DNA of 64,000 bases from an uncultured Rhodobacterales bacterium. Lineage in GTDB: Bacteria; Pseudomonadota; Alphaproteobacteria; Rhodobacterales; Rhodobacteraceae. The stretch is from positions 1 to 64,000 of the forward strand of contig CAIQOV010000016.1 of NCBI GenBank assembly GCA_903873585.1, written 5' to 3'. Below, one piece after another: positions 43,790 to 53,885 of the stretch. Below the pieces are notes generated by a model. The model saw nothing but the letters and a program-made list of their open reading frames with translations. It was not told the origin of the DNA and did not search any database. How positions within the stretch are numbered: the first letter of the stretch is position 1; each line of letters opens with the position of its first letter. Both the position numbers and the translations under genes were made by a program.

Positions 43790-46665
43790 AAGATTTCATC
43801 ATCCCCGACCGCGATTTTGGCACGCCTGCGGCCAAATCAAAAACCATGGTCACGCTGACGATTGACGGCTTTGACGTGACAGTGCCGGAAGGCACCTCGA
43901 TCATGCGGGCGGCTGCCGAAATTGGCATCGCTGTGCCCAAACTGTGCGCCACCGACACGGTCGACGCCTTTGGATCGTGCCGCCTGTGCTTGGTCGAGAT
44001 CGAGGGCCGCAATGGCACGCCCGCTTCTTGCACCACGCCGGTGGCAGCGGGCCTCAAAGTGCAAACCCAAAACGCCAAGCTGGAAAAGCTGCGCAAAGGC
44101 GTGATGGAGCTGTATATCTCGGACCACCCGCTGGATTGCTTGACCTGCTCGGCCAATGGCGATTGCGAATTGCAGGATATGGCCGGGGCTGTGGGCCTGC
44201 GCGATGTGCGCTATGAGGCGATTGATACCCACTTCAAGGCCAAAGACAACTCTGGCAAATCCAACCCGCAGTATAACCCCAAAGACGATTCCAACCCCTA
44301 TTTCAGCTATGATCCGGCCAAGTGCATCGTCTGCTCGCGCTGCGTGCGCGCTTGCGAAGAAGTGCAGGGCACCTTCGCGCTGACCATTTCGGGCCGTGGG
44401 TTTGACAGTCGGGTTTCGGCGGGGATGAAGGAAGACAACTTCCTATCGTCAGAATGCGTGTCGTGCGGCGCCTGTGTGGCCGCTTGCCCGACAGCCACCT
44501 TGCAGGAAAAGTCGGTGATCGAACTCGGCACGCCTGTGCGGTCAGTGATCACGACCTGTGCGTATTGCGGCGTGGGCTGTTCGTTCAAGGCCGAACTGCG
44601 CGGCGATGAACTGGTGCGCATGACGCCCTATAAGAACGGCAAGGCCAACCGTGGCCATTCCTGCGTGAAGGGCCGCTTTGCATACGGCTATGCCAGCCAC
44701 AAAGACCGCATCCTAAGCCCGATGATCCGCGACAGCATCAACGATCCGTGGAAAGAAGTGTCGTGGTCTGAAGCGATGGAGTTTGCTGCTAACCGCATGA
44801 AGGGCATCATTGCCGATCATGGGCGCCATTCGGTCGGCGTGATCACCTCGTCGCGCTGCACCAACGAAGAAGCCTATCTGGTGCAAAAACTGACCCGTGC
44901 GGTATTCTTGAACAACAACACCGACACCTGCGCGCGTGTGTGCCATTCGCCCACGGGCTATGGCTTGGGCCAAACGCTGGGCACCTCTGCTGGAACGCAA
45001 GACTTTGATTCGGTAGAACAAACCGATGTGGTCATTGTGATCGGGGCCAATCCGGTCGCGGGCCACCCTGTCTTTGCCAGTCGCTTGAAAAAGCGGTTGC
45101 GCCAAGGGGCCAAGCTGATCGTGATTGACCCGCGCCGCACCGAAATGGTGGAAAGCCCGCATATCAAGGCCGCGCACCACTTGGCACTTACACCGGGCAC
45201 CAACGTGGCGATCGTCACCGCCTTGGCCCATGTTATCGTGACTGAGGGGCTCTTTGACGAAGATTTTATCCGCAATCGCTGCGATTGGGATGAATTCCAA
45301 GACTATGTCGAATTTGTCAGCCAGCCCAAGAACTCGCCCGAAGCGGTGCAGTTGTTGACGGGTGTGAAGGCCGATGAAGTGCGCGCCGCGGCCCGCCTTT
45401 ATGCACGCGGCGGTAACGGTGCGATCTATTACGGGCTGGGCGTGACAGAACATTCCCAAGGGTCGACCACTGTCATCGGCATTGCCAACTTGGCGATGAT
45501 GACGGGCAATATCGGCCGCCCCGGCGTGGGCGTGAACCCGCTGCGTGGGCAGAACAACGTGCAAGGCTCGTGCGATATGGGGTCGTTCCCGCACGAATTG
45601 CCCGGCTACCGCCATGTGAAGGGCGAGGCCGTGCGCGACATCTTCCAGAAAATCTGGGGCGTGCAGATTGATGACGAACCCGGCCTGCGCATCCCCAATA
45701 TGCTGGATGCGGCGGTTGAGGGCACGTTCAAGGGCTTGTACTGCCAAGGCGAAGACATCCTGCAATCTGACCCCGATACCAAGCACGTGGCCGCTGGCCT
45801 TGCGGCGATGGATTGCGTGATTGTGCATGACCTATTCCTGAACGAAACCGCCAACTACGCCCATGTGTTCCTGCCCGGTTCGACCTTTTTGGAAAAGGAC
45901 GGCACCTTCACCAACGCCGAACGCCGCATCAACCGCGTGCGCAAGGTGATGGCACCGCGCCAAGGCTATGCCGATTGGGAAGTGACCCAAATGTTCGCCA
46001 ACGCCATGGGCGCGGATTGGACCTATACGCATCCCAGCCAGATCATGGACGAAATCGCCCTGACCACGCCGTCTTTTGCCGGTGTCAGCTATGAAAAGCT
46101 GGAAACCATGGGGTCGGTGCAGTGGCCGTGCAACGAAAAAGCGCCTGAAGGCACGCCGCTGATGCACGTCGACAGCTTTGTGCGCGGCAAGGGTAAGTTC
46201 ATCAACACCGAGTATATCGCAACCGATGAACGCACCGGCCCGCGCTTCCCGCTGCTGCTGACAACGGGGCGCATTCTGAGCCAGTATAACGTGGGCGCGC
46301 AGACACGGCGCACCCACAACGTGGTTTGGCATGCCGAGGATGTGTTGGAAATTCACCCCTCTGACGCCGAAGTGCGCGGGATCAAGGATGGCGATTGGGT
46401 CAAGCTGGCCTCGCGTTCCGGCGAGACCACCTTGCATGCCCAGATCACCGACCGTGTTCTGCCCGGTGTGGTTTACACAACCTTCCACCACCCCGACACC
46501 CAAGCCAATGTGATCACCACCGACTATTCCGATTGGGCGACCAACTGCCCGGAATATAAGGTGACAGCGGTGCAGGTTGGCTCTTCCAACGGGCCGACAG
46601 AGTGGCAGCAGGAATACAACGCCCAAGCCAACCTGTCGCGCCGCATTCTTCCGGCGGCTGAGTGA
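43786..46665 (+). CDS. fdsA: NAD-dependent formate dehydrogenase, alpha subunit (Mo-bisMGD)
   Basis: 959 residues. N-terminal [2Fe-2S] (C54, C65, C68, C82), His-ligated cluster (H114, C118, C121, C127), two ferredoxin clusters (C180/183/186/190 and C224/227/230/234), then the catalytic part with its own cluster (C258, C261, C265, C292). The molybdenum ligand is cysteine, C386 in CARVCHSPT, where E. coli FdhF has selenocysteine; there is no in-frame TGA. Formate oxidation to CO2. The stop overlaps the fdhD ATG. Confidence 0.97.
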   Translation: MKDFIIPDRDFGTPAAKSKTMVTLTIDGFDVTVPEGTSIMRAAAEIGIAVPKLCATDTVDAFGSCRLCLVEIEGRNGTPASCTTPVAAGLKVQTQNAKLEKLRKGVMELYISDHPLDCLTCSANGDCELQDMAGAVGLRDVRYEAIDTHFKAKDNSGKSNPQYNPKDDSNPYFSYDPAKCIVCSRCVRACEEVQGTFALTISGRGFDSRVSAGMKEDNFLSSECVSCGACVAACPTATLQEKSVIELGTPVRSVITTCAYCGVGCSFKAELRGDELVRMTPYKNGKANRGHSCVKGRFAYGYASHKDRILSPMIRDSINDPWKEVSWSEAMEFAANRMKGIIADHGRHSVGVITSSRCTNEEAYLVQKLTRAVFLNNNTDTCARVCHSPTGYGLGQTLGTSAGTQDFDSVEQTDVVIVIGANPVAGHPVFASRLKKRLRQGAKLIVIDPRRTEMVESPHIKAAHHLALTPGTNVAIVTALAHVIVTEGLFDEDFIRNRCDWDEFQDYVEFVSQPKNSPEAVQLLTGVKADEVRAAARLYARGGNGAIYYGLGVTEHSQGSTTVIGIANLAMMTGNIGRPGVGVNPLRGQNNVQGSCDMGSFPHELPGYRHVKGEAVRDIFQKIWGVQIDDEPGLRIPNMLDAAVEGTFKGLYCQGEDILQSDPDTKHVAAGLAAMDCVIVHDLFLNETANYAHVFLPGSTFLEKDGTFTNAERRINRVRKVMAPRQGYADWEVTQMFANAMGADWTYTHPSQIMDEIALTTPSFAGVSYEKLETMGSVQWPCNEKAPEGTPLMHVDSFVRGKGKFINTEYIATDERTGPRFPLLLTTGRILSQYNVGAQTRRTHNVVWHAEDVLEIHPSDAEVRGIKDGDWVKLASRSGETTLHAQITDRVLPGVVYTTFHHPDTQANVITTDYSDWATNCPEYKVTAVQVGSSNGPTEWQQEYNAQANLSRRILPAAE

Positions 46666-47522
46666 TGAAAACCCACACCCCCCTGTCGCGTCTGGCCTTT
46701 GGGCCGGGCGCGCTGGTGGGTTCGGGCAGCCGAATGCTGCCCGAAGAGGTGGCGGTGGCCCTGTCGTTCAACGGGTCAACCCAAGCTGTGATGATGGCGA
46801 CCCCCGCCGATCTAGAAGACTTCGCCTATGGCTTTGCCCTGACCGAAGGGCTGGCAAAACCGGATGAGATCCTGTCGGTTGAGGTTGTCGACACATCCAA
46901 AGGCATCGACGTGCAAATCTGGGTGACGCCTCAGGCCGAGGCCCGTTTGGCCAAACGCCGCCGCACGATGGCGGGGCCGGTGGGCTGTGGGCTGTGCGGG
47001 ATTGATTCGCTGGAAGAAGCGATGCGTGAGTTGCCTGCCGTGACGGCGGATTTTCAAATGACGCCAGCACATGTGCGCGCGGCAATAGCTTCGCTGCCCG
47101 GTGCGCAACCGCTGCACGATGCCACCCGCGCGGTGCATGCGGCGGGGTTTTGGAACGGGGCGCTGTTGGCCGTGCGGGAAGACGTCGGGCGGCATAATGC
47201 GTTGGATAAGCTGGTGGGGGCGGTACGTGGGGGAATGGTGCGTGCCGGAGAGGTGCGTGCCGGAGAGGTGCGTGCGAGCACGCACCCTACGGGCGCTGTT
47301 TTGATTACGTCGCGTGTGTCGATTGATATGGTGCAGAAGGTTGCAGCCTTGGGCGCGCCGGTTTTGATCGCCGTGTCAGCCCCGACAGTGCGCGCTGTGA
47401 GCATGGCGGATGCGGCTGGCATCACCCTGATCGCCCTTGCCCGCCCCGATCGTTTTGAAGTTTTCACCCATGAAAGCCGCCTGTCAGGTGGCCTAAGTTC
47501 AGGAGATATCCATGTCGCATGA
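46665..47522 (+). CDS. fdhD: Formate dehydrogenase sulfurtransferase (FdhD/FdsC)
   Basis: 285 residues. Needed for sulfuration of the Mo cofactor of FdsA. The catalytic Cys pair is in VGCGLCGID near 106-114, with NGALLAVREDVGRHNALDK downstream. At about 190-208 an extra GGMVRAGEVRAGEVRASTHP, encoded by a DNA tandem repeat, lies between LVGAV and GAVLITSRVS, where I would expect a shorter loop. The frame stays open, so the protein should still be made. GTG at 46662 is an alternative start. Confidence 0.95.
   Translation: MKTHTPLSRLAFGPGALVGSGSRMLPEEVAVALSFNGSTQAVMMATPADLEDFAYGFALTEGLAKPDEILSVEVVDTSKGIDVQIWVTPQAEARLAKRRRTMAGPVGCGLCGIDSLEEAMRELPAVTADFQMTPAHVRAAIASLPGAQPLHDATRAVHAAGFWNGALLAVREDVGRHNALDKLVGAVRGGMVRAGEVRAGEVRASTHPTGAVLITSRVSIDMVQKVAALGAPVLIAVSAPTVRAVSMADAAGITLIALARPDRFEVFTHESRLSGGLSSGDIHVA
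47237..47286. repeat. Tandem 15-mer and perfect palindrome inside fdhD
   Basis: GGTGCGTGCCGGAGA at 47237-47251 and 47252-47266, then a partial third copy GGTGCGTGC (47267-47275), which pairs with GCACGCACC (47278-47286) around GA: a perfect 9-bp arm palindrome. Unit length is five codons, so the frame is kept (RAGEV repeats). It looks like a small mobile palindrome or its remnant inserted in a loop-coding part of fdhD. Confidence 0.88.
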
Positions 47523-47742
47523 CGCCCACACCAAGCTGATCTACATGGCCAACCAGATCGCAAAGTTCATGGAATCTAAGCCCCATGCCGAAGGTTTGGC
47601 AGGTTTAACCAGCCATATCAATGACTTCTGGGAGCCCCGTATGCGCAAGCAGTTGTTTGAGGTGCTAGACGGTGGCGGTCAGGGCCTGCGCCCCTTGGTG
47701 GTGGAAGCAGCAGGTCTGATCCGCAGGCCACAGGCGGCGTGA
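47512..47742 (+). CDS. fdsD: NAD-dependent formate dehydrogenase, delta subunit
   Basis: 76 residues. YMANQIAKFMESKPHAEG, HINDFWEPRMRKQL match the short FdsD family, an accessory protein of NAD-linked FDH with a likely chaperone or structural role. Last gene of the operon, overlapping fdhD by 11 bases; the rml operon converges one base after its stop. Confidence 0.95.
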   Translation: MSHDAHTKLIYMANQIAKFMESKPHAEGLAGLTSHINDFWEPRMRKQLFEVLDGGGQGLRPLVVEAAGLIRRPQAA

Positions 47743-47743
47743 T

Positions 47744-48622
47744 CTAGTCTTTGTCGCTAAGAAGACGCAGCAAATACTGCCCGTAGTCGTTCTTGCGAAA
47801 GATCGCTGCGCGGGCTTCAAGGGCTTTGCGGTCGATCCAACCGGCATGAAAGGCGATTTCATCGGGGCAGCCCACTTGCAGCCCTTGGCGCGCTTGCAAG
47901 GTGCGCACGAAATTGCCCGCATCCAGCAAACTGCCATGGGTGCCGGTATCCAGCCAAGCAAAACCGCGCCCCATTTTCTGCACGCTTAACGTGCCCTCGG
48001 CCAAATAGGTTTCCAACAGGTCAACAATTTCAAGCTCGCCTCGGGGCGAGGGGCGGATGGTTTTCGCCCGCGCTGAGGCTGTGCCATCAAGGAAATACAA
48101 CCCCGTCACGGCGTAGTTCGACGGTGGCACTTCGGGCTTTTCGATAATCTGGCGCACCGTGCCATCGGCATCAAACTGCACCACGCCGTAGCGTTCCGGG
48201 TCTGACACGCGGTAGCCAAACACCGTGCCGCCCACAGGTTGGGCAAGGGCTGCGGACAGCACCTCTGGCAGGCCGTGGCCGAAAAAGATGTTATCGCCCA
48301 GCACCATAACCGAAGAGCTGCCCGCCAAGAAATCTTCCGCCAACAGATAGGCCTGCGCCAGCCCATCGGGTGAGGGCTGGATGATATAGCTGATCGACAG
48401 CCCCCATTGCGACCCGTCGCCCAACAGGCGGATGAAGGCGGGCTGATCCTCGGGGGTGGAAATCAGCGCAATCTCGCGGATGCCGGCCAGCATCAGCACC
48501 GACAGCGGGTAATAGACCATCGGTTTATCGTAAATCGGCAACAATTGCTTTGAGACACCCATGGTGATGGGCCAAAGCCGTGATCCAGACCCACCTGCAA
48601 GGATAATGCCTTTACGAGTCAT
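47744..48622 (-). CDS. rmlA: Glucose-1-phosphate thymidylyltransferase
   Basis: 292 residues. First enzyme of dTDP-L-rhamnose synthesis (dTTP plus glucose-1-phosphate). Nucleotide loop [14 protein letters not shown] at the start, [14 protein letters not shown] and [16 protein letters not shown] follow. AAAGGAGA precedes the ATG at 48622, which overlaps the rmlD stop (ATGA). Last gene of the rml operon. Confidence 0.96.
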   Translation of the reverse strand: MTRKGIILAGGSGSRLWPITMGVSKQLLPIYDKPMVYYPLSVLMLAGIREIALISTPEDQPAFIRLLGDGSQWGLSISYIIQPSPDGLAQAYLLAEDFLAGSSSVMVLGDNIFFGHGLPEVLSAALAQPVGGTVFGYRVSDPERYGVVQFDADGTVRQIIEKPEVPPSNYAVTGLYFLDGTASARAKTIRPSPRGELEIVDLLETYLAEGTLSVQKMGRGFAWLDTGTHGSLLDAGNFVRTLQARQGLQVGCPDEIAFHAGWIDRKALEARAAIFRKNDYGQYLLRLLSDKD

Positions 48623-49467
48623 GCGGAAATCTCCTTTAAAATAACGCTTAAACCCTGCCGCCAATCGGGCCGCTGCACGCCAAACGCGCGTTCAAACCCA
48701 CGGCAATCCAGCCGAGAGTTCAGCGGCCGCGCCGCTGGCGTTGGATAGGCCGAGGTTGGAATATCGTTAATCACGCACGCCAACCCCGCCTGCGCCATGA
48801 TCGCGCGGGCAAAGCCTGCCCATGACACATCCGGCGCGCCCGCAAAGTGATGCGTGCCGCCATCAGCGCCATCAACCATCGCCTTAGCGGCCACCAACAC
48901 CGCATCGGCAATATCCGCCGCAGGCGTGGGCCCGCCGATCTGATCAGCCACCACGTTCAAACTGTCGCGCGCGCTGCCCAAACGCAGCATGGTTTTGACA
49001 AAATTCGCCCCATGGGCCGACACCACCCACGAGGTGCGCAAGATCAAATGGCGCGGGCTTGCGGCGCGAATGCCAACCTCTCCCGCCAGTTTGGTGCGGC
49101 CATAGGCGTTGCGCGGGCCGGTCGGGTGATCGGCCGCGAAGGGCAGGGTGCCTGCGCCGTCAAACACGTAATCGGTCGACAGGTGCACGAAGGGAATATC
49201 CAAAGCGGCACAGCGCGCGGCCATGGCGATGGGGGCTGTGGCGTTGACGGTTAGTGCCGCAGCCTCATCCGTTTCGGCCTTGTCCACCGCCGTATAGGCT
49301 GCGGCGTTGATCACGGCGTCGCAGGCGCCAATCGCTTCGGCGCAGGCGGCAGGATCAAGCAAATTCGCCTGATCGCGCCCCAAAAAGCGCGCGCTCATAC
49401 CTTGGGGCAAGCGCCGCGCCAGTTCCTGCGCGACCTGTCCGCTTTGGCCAAACACCAACAGCCGCAT
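48619..49467 (-). CDS. rmlD: dTDP-4-dehydrorhamnose reductase
   Basis: 282 residues. Final reduction to dTDP-L-rhamnose with NAD(P)H. Rossmann motif [12 protein letters not shown] at 4-15, STDYVFDG, and the YGRTK catalytic pair. The ATG at 49467 gives the standard [13 protein letters not shown]-terminus, one base after the ydcF-like stop. Overlaps rmlA. Confidence 0.95.
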   Translation of the reverse strand: MRLLVFGQSGQVAQELARRLPQGMSARFLGRDQANLLDPAACAEAIGACDAVINAAAYTAVDKAETDEAAALTVNATAPIAMAARCAALDIPFVHLSTDYVFDGAGTLPFAADHPTGPRNAYGRTKLAGEVGIRAASPRHLILRTSWVVSAHGANFVKTMLRLGSARDSLNVVADQIGGPTPAADIADAVLVAAKAMVDGADGGTHHFAGAPDVSWAGFARAIMAQAGLACVINDIPTSAYPTPAARPLNSRLDCRGFERAFGVQRPDWRQGLSVILKEISA

Positions 49468-49468
49468 C

Positions 49469-50248
49469 CTAGTGCCCCGCCAACTGATAGGCCAAAAGGC
49501 CCACATATTCCCGCAACGCGCTGTTGAGTTCTTGCAAATGCGCATCCAACGCCCATTCCGCCACCCAAGGTGATCGACCAGAGCGGTAATCGACCGGCCA
49601 TGCCACCAAACCCACCCACCCTGCGCGTTCAAAACTGCGCATCGCGCGCGGCATATGCGCGGCAGAGGTGACAAGCAGACGTACCCCTTCGGCACTGGGC
49701 TTGACCAAATCGCGCGTCATCGCCGCATTCTCGGCCGTGTTGCGCGAGGCGCTTTCCACTACGATGCGCTCTGGGGCAACGCCCAGATCGACCCAAGCCT
49801 GAACCATCATCGCTGACGGATCATCGTGGCCGCTATTGCCCCCCAAGCCCGAGGTTCCGCCGGTATAAACCAGCTTGGCCTGTGGAAAACGGCGGGCCAA
49901 AGCCAGCCCTTCCACAAAACGCTCGCCTGCCGTGTTGAGTTGCAGGCCGCCCCAACGGCGATAGGGGGCTAAATCCTCATCCCCGCCCAGAACGATGATG
50001 AAGTCGACGTGATCAACAGCGGGTTGTGAGGGATATTGGCTTTCCAAAGGGGCAATCAGCGCGCTGCCTAAGGGATAAATTGTTAGGGCCAGAGTTGCTG
50101 CAAAGGCGATGAAGATCAAAGATTTGGCAAAGCCTATCCGCCCGCGCCACAGGGCCAAAAAGACAAATGCCAAGACAACAAGCAACCAAGTCTCTGCCCG
50201 CGCCGCCATGCCGATGGTCTTGCTGGCGATGAAGAACAGGTTGCTCAT
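49469..50248 (-). CDS. YdcF-like (DUF218) membrane protein
   Basis: 259 residues. Two N-terminal membrane helices followed by a DUF218 domain: [41 protein letters not shown], and [24 protein letters not shown]218 proteins (SanA/ElyC/YdcF) affect envelope polysaccharide and lipid-carrier metabolism. It is set inside the rml operon and overlaps rmlB by four bases, so a role tied to rhamnose polymer or undecaprenyl carriers is plausible. Confidence 0.9.
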   Translation of the reverse strand: MSNLFFIASKTIGMAARAETWLLVVLAFVFLALWRGRIGFAKSLIFIAFAATLALTIYPLGSALIAPLESQYPSQPAVDHVDFIIVLGGDEDLAPYRRWGGLQLNTAGERFVEGLALARRFPQAKLVYTGGTSGLGGNSGHDDPSAMMVQAWVDLGVAPERIVVESASRNTAENAAMTRDLVKPSAEGVRLLVTSAAHMPRAMRSFERAGWVGLVAWPVDYRSGRSPWVAEWALDAHLQELNSALREYVGLLAYQLAGH

Positions 50249-51285
50249 CCCCCGGTTCCCAACCGTTGGCCAACCCCTTGGCGGGCCAACAAGGGTTGCC
50301 ACCACGCTGCGTTGTCCAGATACCAGCGCACCGTCTTGCGCAGCCCCTGTTCCAACGTGACCGAGGGCTGCCAGCCCAATTCGGCGCTGATCCGTGACGG
50401 GTCAATCGCATAGCGCGCGTCATGGCCGGGGCGGTCGGTGACAAAACTGATCAGCCGCGCATGGGGCGCGCCGGATGGGTGCATTTCATCCATCAGGGTG
50501 CAAATCATCTGCACCAGATCAATATTGCGCGCCTCATTCCGCCCGCCGATGGCATAGGTGCGGCCCACTTGGCCTTGGGTTGCGACGGTTAGCAGGGCTT
50601 GCGCATGATCTTCGACATAAAGCCAATCGCGAATATTCTCACCCGCACCGTACACCGGAATGGGCCGCCCGTGCAACGCGTTCAAGATCACGACGGGGAT
50701 CAGCTTTTCGGGAAAATGATAGGGGCCGTAGTTGTTGGAACAGTTGGTGATCACCACCGGCAACCCGTAGGTTTCGCCCCAAGCGCGCACCAGATGGTCG
50801 CTGGCGGCTTTGCTGGCCGAATAGGGGCTGCGCGGGTCGTAGGGGGTGGTTTCGCTGAATGTGCCTGCGGGGCCAAGACTGCCAAACACCTCATCGGTCG
50901 AGATGTGGTGGAAGCGAAAGCTGTCTGGCTTGCTGCGTTTGATCCAATAGGCGCGGGCGGCTTCCAGCAGGTTGAAAGTGCCGGTGATGTTGGTTTCTAT
51001 AAAGTCGCTTGGCGCGTCGATTGATCGGTCAACATGGCTTTCAGCGGCCAAGTGCATAATGATGTCAGGGTTATGCGTGCCAAGAACGTGATCAAGGCTG
51101 GCGCGGTCGCGGATGTCGGATTGTTCGAATGTGTAAAGTGCCGACTTCGCAACCGATGCCAGATTTTCCAGATTGGCGGCATAGGTCAGCGCATCAAGGT
51201 TGATCACGTGATGCCCCTGCGCCACCGCCAAGCGCACCACGGCAGAGCCGATAAACCCCGCGCCGCCTGTGACCAAAAGCTTCAT
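50245..51285 (-). CDS. rmlB: dTDP-glucose 4,6-dehydratase
   Basis: 346 residues. Extended [17 protein letters not shown] at the N-terminus, [23 protein letters not shown] and [14 protein letters not shown] (catalytic Tyr/Lys), [14 protein letters not shown]. Second step to dTDP-rhamnose. Overlaps rmlC at its start and the ydcF-like gene at its end, four bases each. Confidence 0.96.
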   Translation of the reverse strand: MKLLVTGGAGFIGSAVVRLAVAQGHHVINLDALTYAANLENLASVAKSALYTFEQSDIRDRASLDHVLGTHNPDIIMHLAAESHVDRSIDAPSDFIETNITGTFNLLEAARAYWIKRSKPDSFRFHHISTDEVFGSLGPAGTFSETTPYDPRSPYSASKAASDHLVRAWGETYGLPVVITNCSNNYGPYHFPEKLIPVVILNALHGRPIPVYGAGENIRDWLYVEDHAQALLTVATQGQVGRTYAIGGRNEARNIDLVQMICTLMDEMHPSGAPHARLISFVTDRPGHDARYAIDPSRISAELGWQPSVTLEQGLRKTVRWYLDNAAWWQPLLARQGVGQRLGTGG

Positions 51286-51842
51286 CCCACGCTCCCTTCA
51301 AACGGGCTTTGCCAGTCCGCCATCAGCGGTGCAACCTGATCTTTGGCTGACAAAACCGGGTCGGCAACGCCCCAGTCAATGGCCAAGGTCGGGTCGTTCC
51401 AGCGAATGCCACCATCGCAATCAGGCGCGTAAATGTCTGAACATTTGTACTGCACCTCGGTATCGGGCAGGCGGGTTACAAAGCCGTGCAGGCAGCCCTT
51501 GGGCACGAAAAGTTGTTTGCCGTTGTCGGGGGTTAGGTCAACCCCGACCCATCGGCCATAGGTGGGCGACCCCAAGCGCACATCCACCGCCACATCAAAG
51601 ATCGCCCCGCGCGTGCAACGCACCAGCTTGTCTTGCGCATGGGGCGGGCGTTGGTAATGCAGCCCACGCAACGTGCCTGCGGTAGCCGAATACGAATGGT
51701 TGTCTTGCACCCAATCCACCGCCAGCCCCGCTTGCGCCAAGCGGGGGGCGTTAAAGGTTTCGCTGAACCATCCCCGCGCATCGCCAAATCGCGCCGGGGT
51801 CAGGATTACAACATCACGGATCAAAGTCATTTCAAGTTTCAT
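51282..51842 (-). CDS. rmlC: dTDP-4-dehydrorhamnose 3,5-epimerase
   Basis: 186 residues, cupin fold. [32 protein letters not shown] (active-site His), [16 protein letters not shown]. First gene of the minus-strand rml operon; promoter likely within 51843-51964, shared with the divergent thioredoxin gene. Start could be the ATG at 51842 or the one four codons later. Confidence 0.95.
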   Translation of the reverse strand: MKLEMTLIRDVVILTPARFGDARGWFSETFNAPRLAQAGLAVDWVQDNHSYSATAGTLRGLHYQRPPHAQDKLVRCTRGAIFDVAVDVRLGSPTYGRWVGVDLTPDNGKQLFVPKGCLHGFVTRLPDTEVQYKCSDIYAPDCDGGIRWNDPTLAIDWGVADPVLSAKDQVAPLMADWQSPFEGSVG

Positions 51843-51964
51843 GCGATTATTTTGCAATAAACCCCCTCTTTTGCCAAGGACTTTATCAAACTGGCGCTCT
51901 GCCTCTTGGACTTTCCCACACGGGTGCGCATATATGAAGAAAGTTTTCGCCGCATGAGGATGCC

Positions 51965-52888
51965 ATGTTCGGAACAGCCCAACCCACCCCAGCCGCCAAG
52001 TCGGCAACGCCTGCCGACCTGATCAAAGACGGCTCTGAAGCCACGTTTATGCAAGACGTGATTGACCAAAGCATGACCGTGCCTGTGATCGTCGACTTTT
52101 GGGCGCCGTGGTGTGGCCCCTGCAAGACCCTTGGCCCCGCGCTAGAGGCGGCTGTAAAAGGCGCTAAGGGCGCTGTCAAAATGGTCAAGATCGACGTGGA
52201 TAAGGCGCAAGGCTTGGCGGGGCAGTTGCGCATTCAATCTATTCCGACCGTCTATGCCTTTTGGCAAGGCAAGCCGGTTGACGGGTTTCAAGGCGCTATT
52301 CCGGGATCAGAGATCAAGAAATTTGTCGACACTTTGTCTGCCATGGGGGGCGGCGCTGATGGCGGCTTGGCCGAGGCTTTGGAAGCCGCCGAACAGATGC
52401 TGGCCGAAGGCGCGGCAGCGGATGCCGCCGAAACCTTTGCCGCGATCTTGGCCGAAGAGCCTGAAAATGCCTTGGCCTATGCGGGCCTGATCCGCGCCTA
52501 TCTGGCGATTGATGACATCGAAAAGGCTGACGCCTTGGCAAATGCCGCTTCGCCCAAAATCGCGGCCTCGCCGGAAATGGCGTCAGCGCGCGCGCAGATT
52601 GAACTGGCGCGGCAGGCTGCCAATGCGGGGCCGGTGCAAGACTTGCGCGCCGCTTTGGCCCGCGATCCGGCCAACCGCCAAGTTATGTTCGATCTGGCCA
52701 CAGCCCTGCACGCCGAAGACAACGTGGCCGAGGCGATTGATCTGTTGCTAGACCTGTTCAAGCTGGACCGTGAGTGGAATGACGGTGCCGCCAAGGCGCA
52801 GTTGTTCACGCTGTTTGGCGCGCTTAAGCCGCAAGATCCGCTGGTTCTGGCGGGGCGTCGCCGACTATCTTCGATGATCTTCGTCTGA
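51965..52888 (+). CDS. Thioredoxin-TPR protein (CnoX-like)
   Basis: 307 residues. Thioredoxin domain with active WCGPC at 49-53 (FWAPWCGPCKTLGP), cis-Pro region IQSIPTVYAF, then a C-terminal helical repeat domain of TPR type from about residue 130 (LAEALEAAEQMLAEGAAADAAETF). This architecture matches CnoX/YbbN, a chaperedoxin. Unlike E. coli CnoX, it keeps both active-site cysteines as most alphaproteobacterial forms do. Codirectional with the Lon-N gene. Confidence 0.9.
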   Translation: MFGTAQPTPAAKSATPADLIKDGSEATFMQDVIDQSMTVPVIVDFWAPWCGPCKTLGPALEAAVKGAKGAVKMVKIDVDKAQGLAGQLRIQSIPTVYAFWQGKPVDGFQGAIPGSEIKKFVDTLSAMGGGADGGLAEALEAAEQMLAEGAAADAAETFAAILAEEPENALAYAGLIRAYLAIDDIEKADALANAASPKIAASPEMASARAQIELARQAANAGPVQDLRAALARDPANRQVMFDLATALHAEDNVAEAIDLLLDLFKLDREWNDGAAKAQLFTLFGALKPQDPLVLAGRRRLSSMIFV

Positions 52889-52927
52889 CCCTTTGCCAAG
52901 GGCAGGCCGCGCACTAGGTTTTGTGAC

Positions 52928-53572
52928 ATGAAACACATTGCTGACCTGCCCGATACAATCGCGGTCTTTCCGCTGCCCGGTGCCATCTTGCTGCCGCGCT
53001 CGCGCTTGCCGCTGCACATCTTTGAACCGCGCTATCTGGCGATGGTGGAAGATTGCCTGAAAACCGATCACCGCATGATCGGCATGATCCAACCGCGCGC
53101 AGGGCAAGGCGGGGCGGCTGTGCTGTCGGCGGTTGGCTGCGCGGGGCGGATCAGCTCGTTTTCTGAAACGGACGATGGGCGATATATGATCACGCTTGCT
53201 GGCATCTCGCGCTTTCGGGTTGCAGCTGAGGTGGCAGGATTTGTCCCGTACCGCCGCTGCACGGTCGATTGGTCGGATTTCGCCGATGATCTGCGCGCCG
53301 AAGATGGCAAAGCCGATTTTGCGCGCGATGATTTTATGGAAAAACTGGCTCGCTATCTGAAGCAGCGCAATTTGGGGGTCGATTGGTCGTCGTTGAAAGA
53401 GGCGGAAGATGAATTGCTGGTCAACGCCCTGTCAATTCTATGCCCCTTTGCCCCCGAAGAAAAACAAGCCTTGCTAGAGGCGCAGACGCTATCAGACCGC
53501 CGCCGCGTCTTGGAAACGCTGATCAGTTTTTCGCTGCAATCGGGCACCACGGCGGGGGATGTGGTGCAATGA
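52928..53572 (+). CDS. Lon N-terminal-like substrate-binding protein
   Basis: 214 residues. [31 protein letters not shown] is the Lon N-domain (LAN/PUA-like) signature; no ATPase or protease domain follows. Stand-alone proteins of this family are uncharacterised. TGA overlaps the Trm112-like ATG, so the two are coupled; the CnoX-like gene upstream may share the transcript. Confidence 0.9.
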   Translation: MKHIADLPDTIAVFPLPGAILLPRSRLPLHIFEPRYLAMVEDCLKTDHRMIGMIQPRAGQGGAAVLSAVGCAGRISSFSETDDGRYMITLAGISRFRVAAEVAGFVPYRRCTVDWSDFADDLRAEDGKADFARDDFMEKLARYLKQRNLGVDWSSLKEAEDELLVNALSILCPFAPEEKQALLEAQTLSDRRRVLETLISFSLQSGTTAGDVVQ

Positions 53573-53766
53573 CCCAAACGCAAGATGCGAACACTGCCCA
53601 AACTGACCGGCGGATGTTGGAATCGTTGGTTTGCCCGCGCTCTCAATCAGCGCTGCGTTACGATGCGCGCAACCAAGAGTTGATTTCAGATCAGGCGCAA
53701 TTGGCCTTTCCCATTCGCGACGGCATTCCCATCATGCTGATCAGCGCCGCGCGCAGTTTGGGATAA
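53569..53766 (+). CDS. Trm112/YcaR-like small protein
   Basis: 65 residues. [38 protein letters not shown] matches the UPF0434/Trm112 family. Only one Cys remains at the CPxC position (CPRS), so the zinc site is probably absent. Overlaps the Lon-N gene by four bases. Likely a binding partner of methyltransferases by analogy, unproved in bacteria. Confidence 0.88.
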   Translation: MTQTQDANTAQTDRRMLESLVCPRSQSALRYDARNQELISDQAQLAFPIRDGIPIMLISAARSLG

Positions 53767-53885
53767 AGCCGCCCCTTGCCCACATTTTGCGGCGGCATTG
53801 GGTCCAGATTTGTAACAAGGGCTTGACACAAACAGCGTAAGACGCTTGGTGAAAAGTCAACAATTGCACCGCCGGAAGAACGCCC

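Noticed and set aside
44926-44960. Possible selenocysteine codon in FdsA
   Set aside because: The Mo-ligand position is an ordinary cysteine codon and there is no in-frame TGA.
44713-45828. 371-codon minus-strand open frame
   Set aside because: Antisense to fdsA, whose motifs are continuous.
53823-53851. TTGACA-type promoter before the L,D-transpeptidase
   Set aside because: TTGACA is present but no acceptable -10 element lies at the expected distance.
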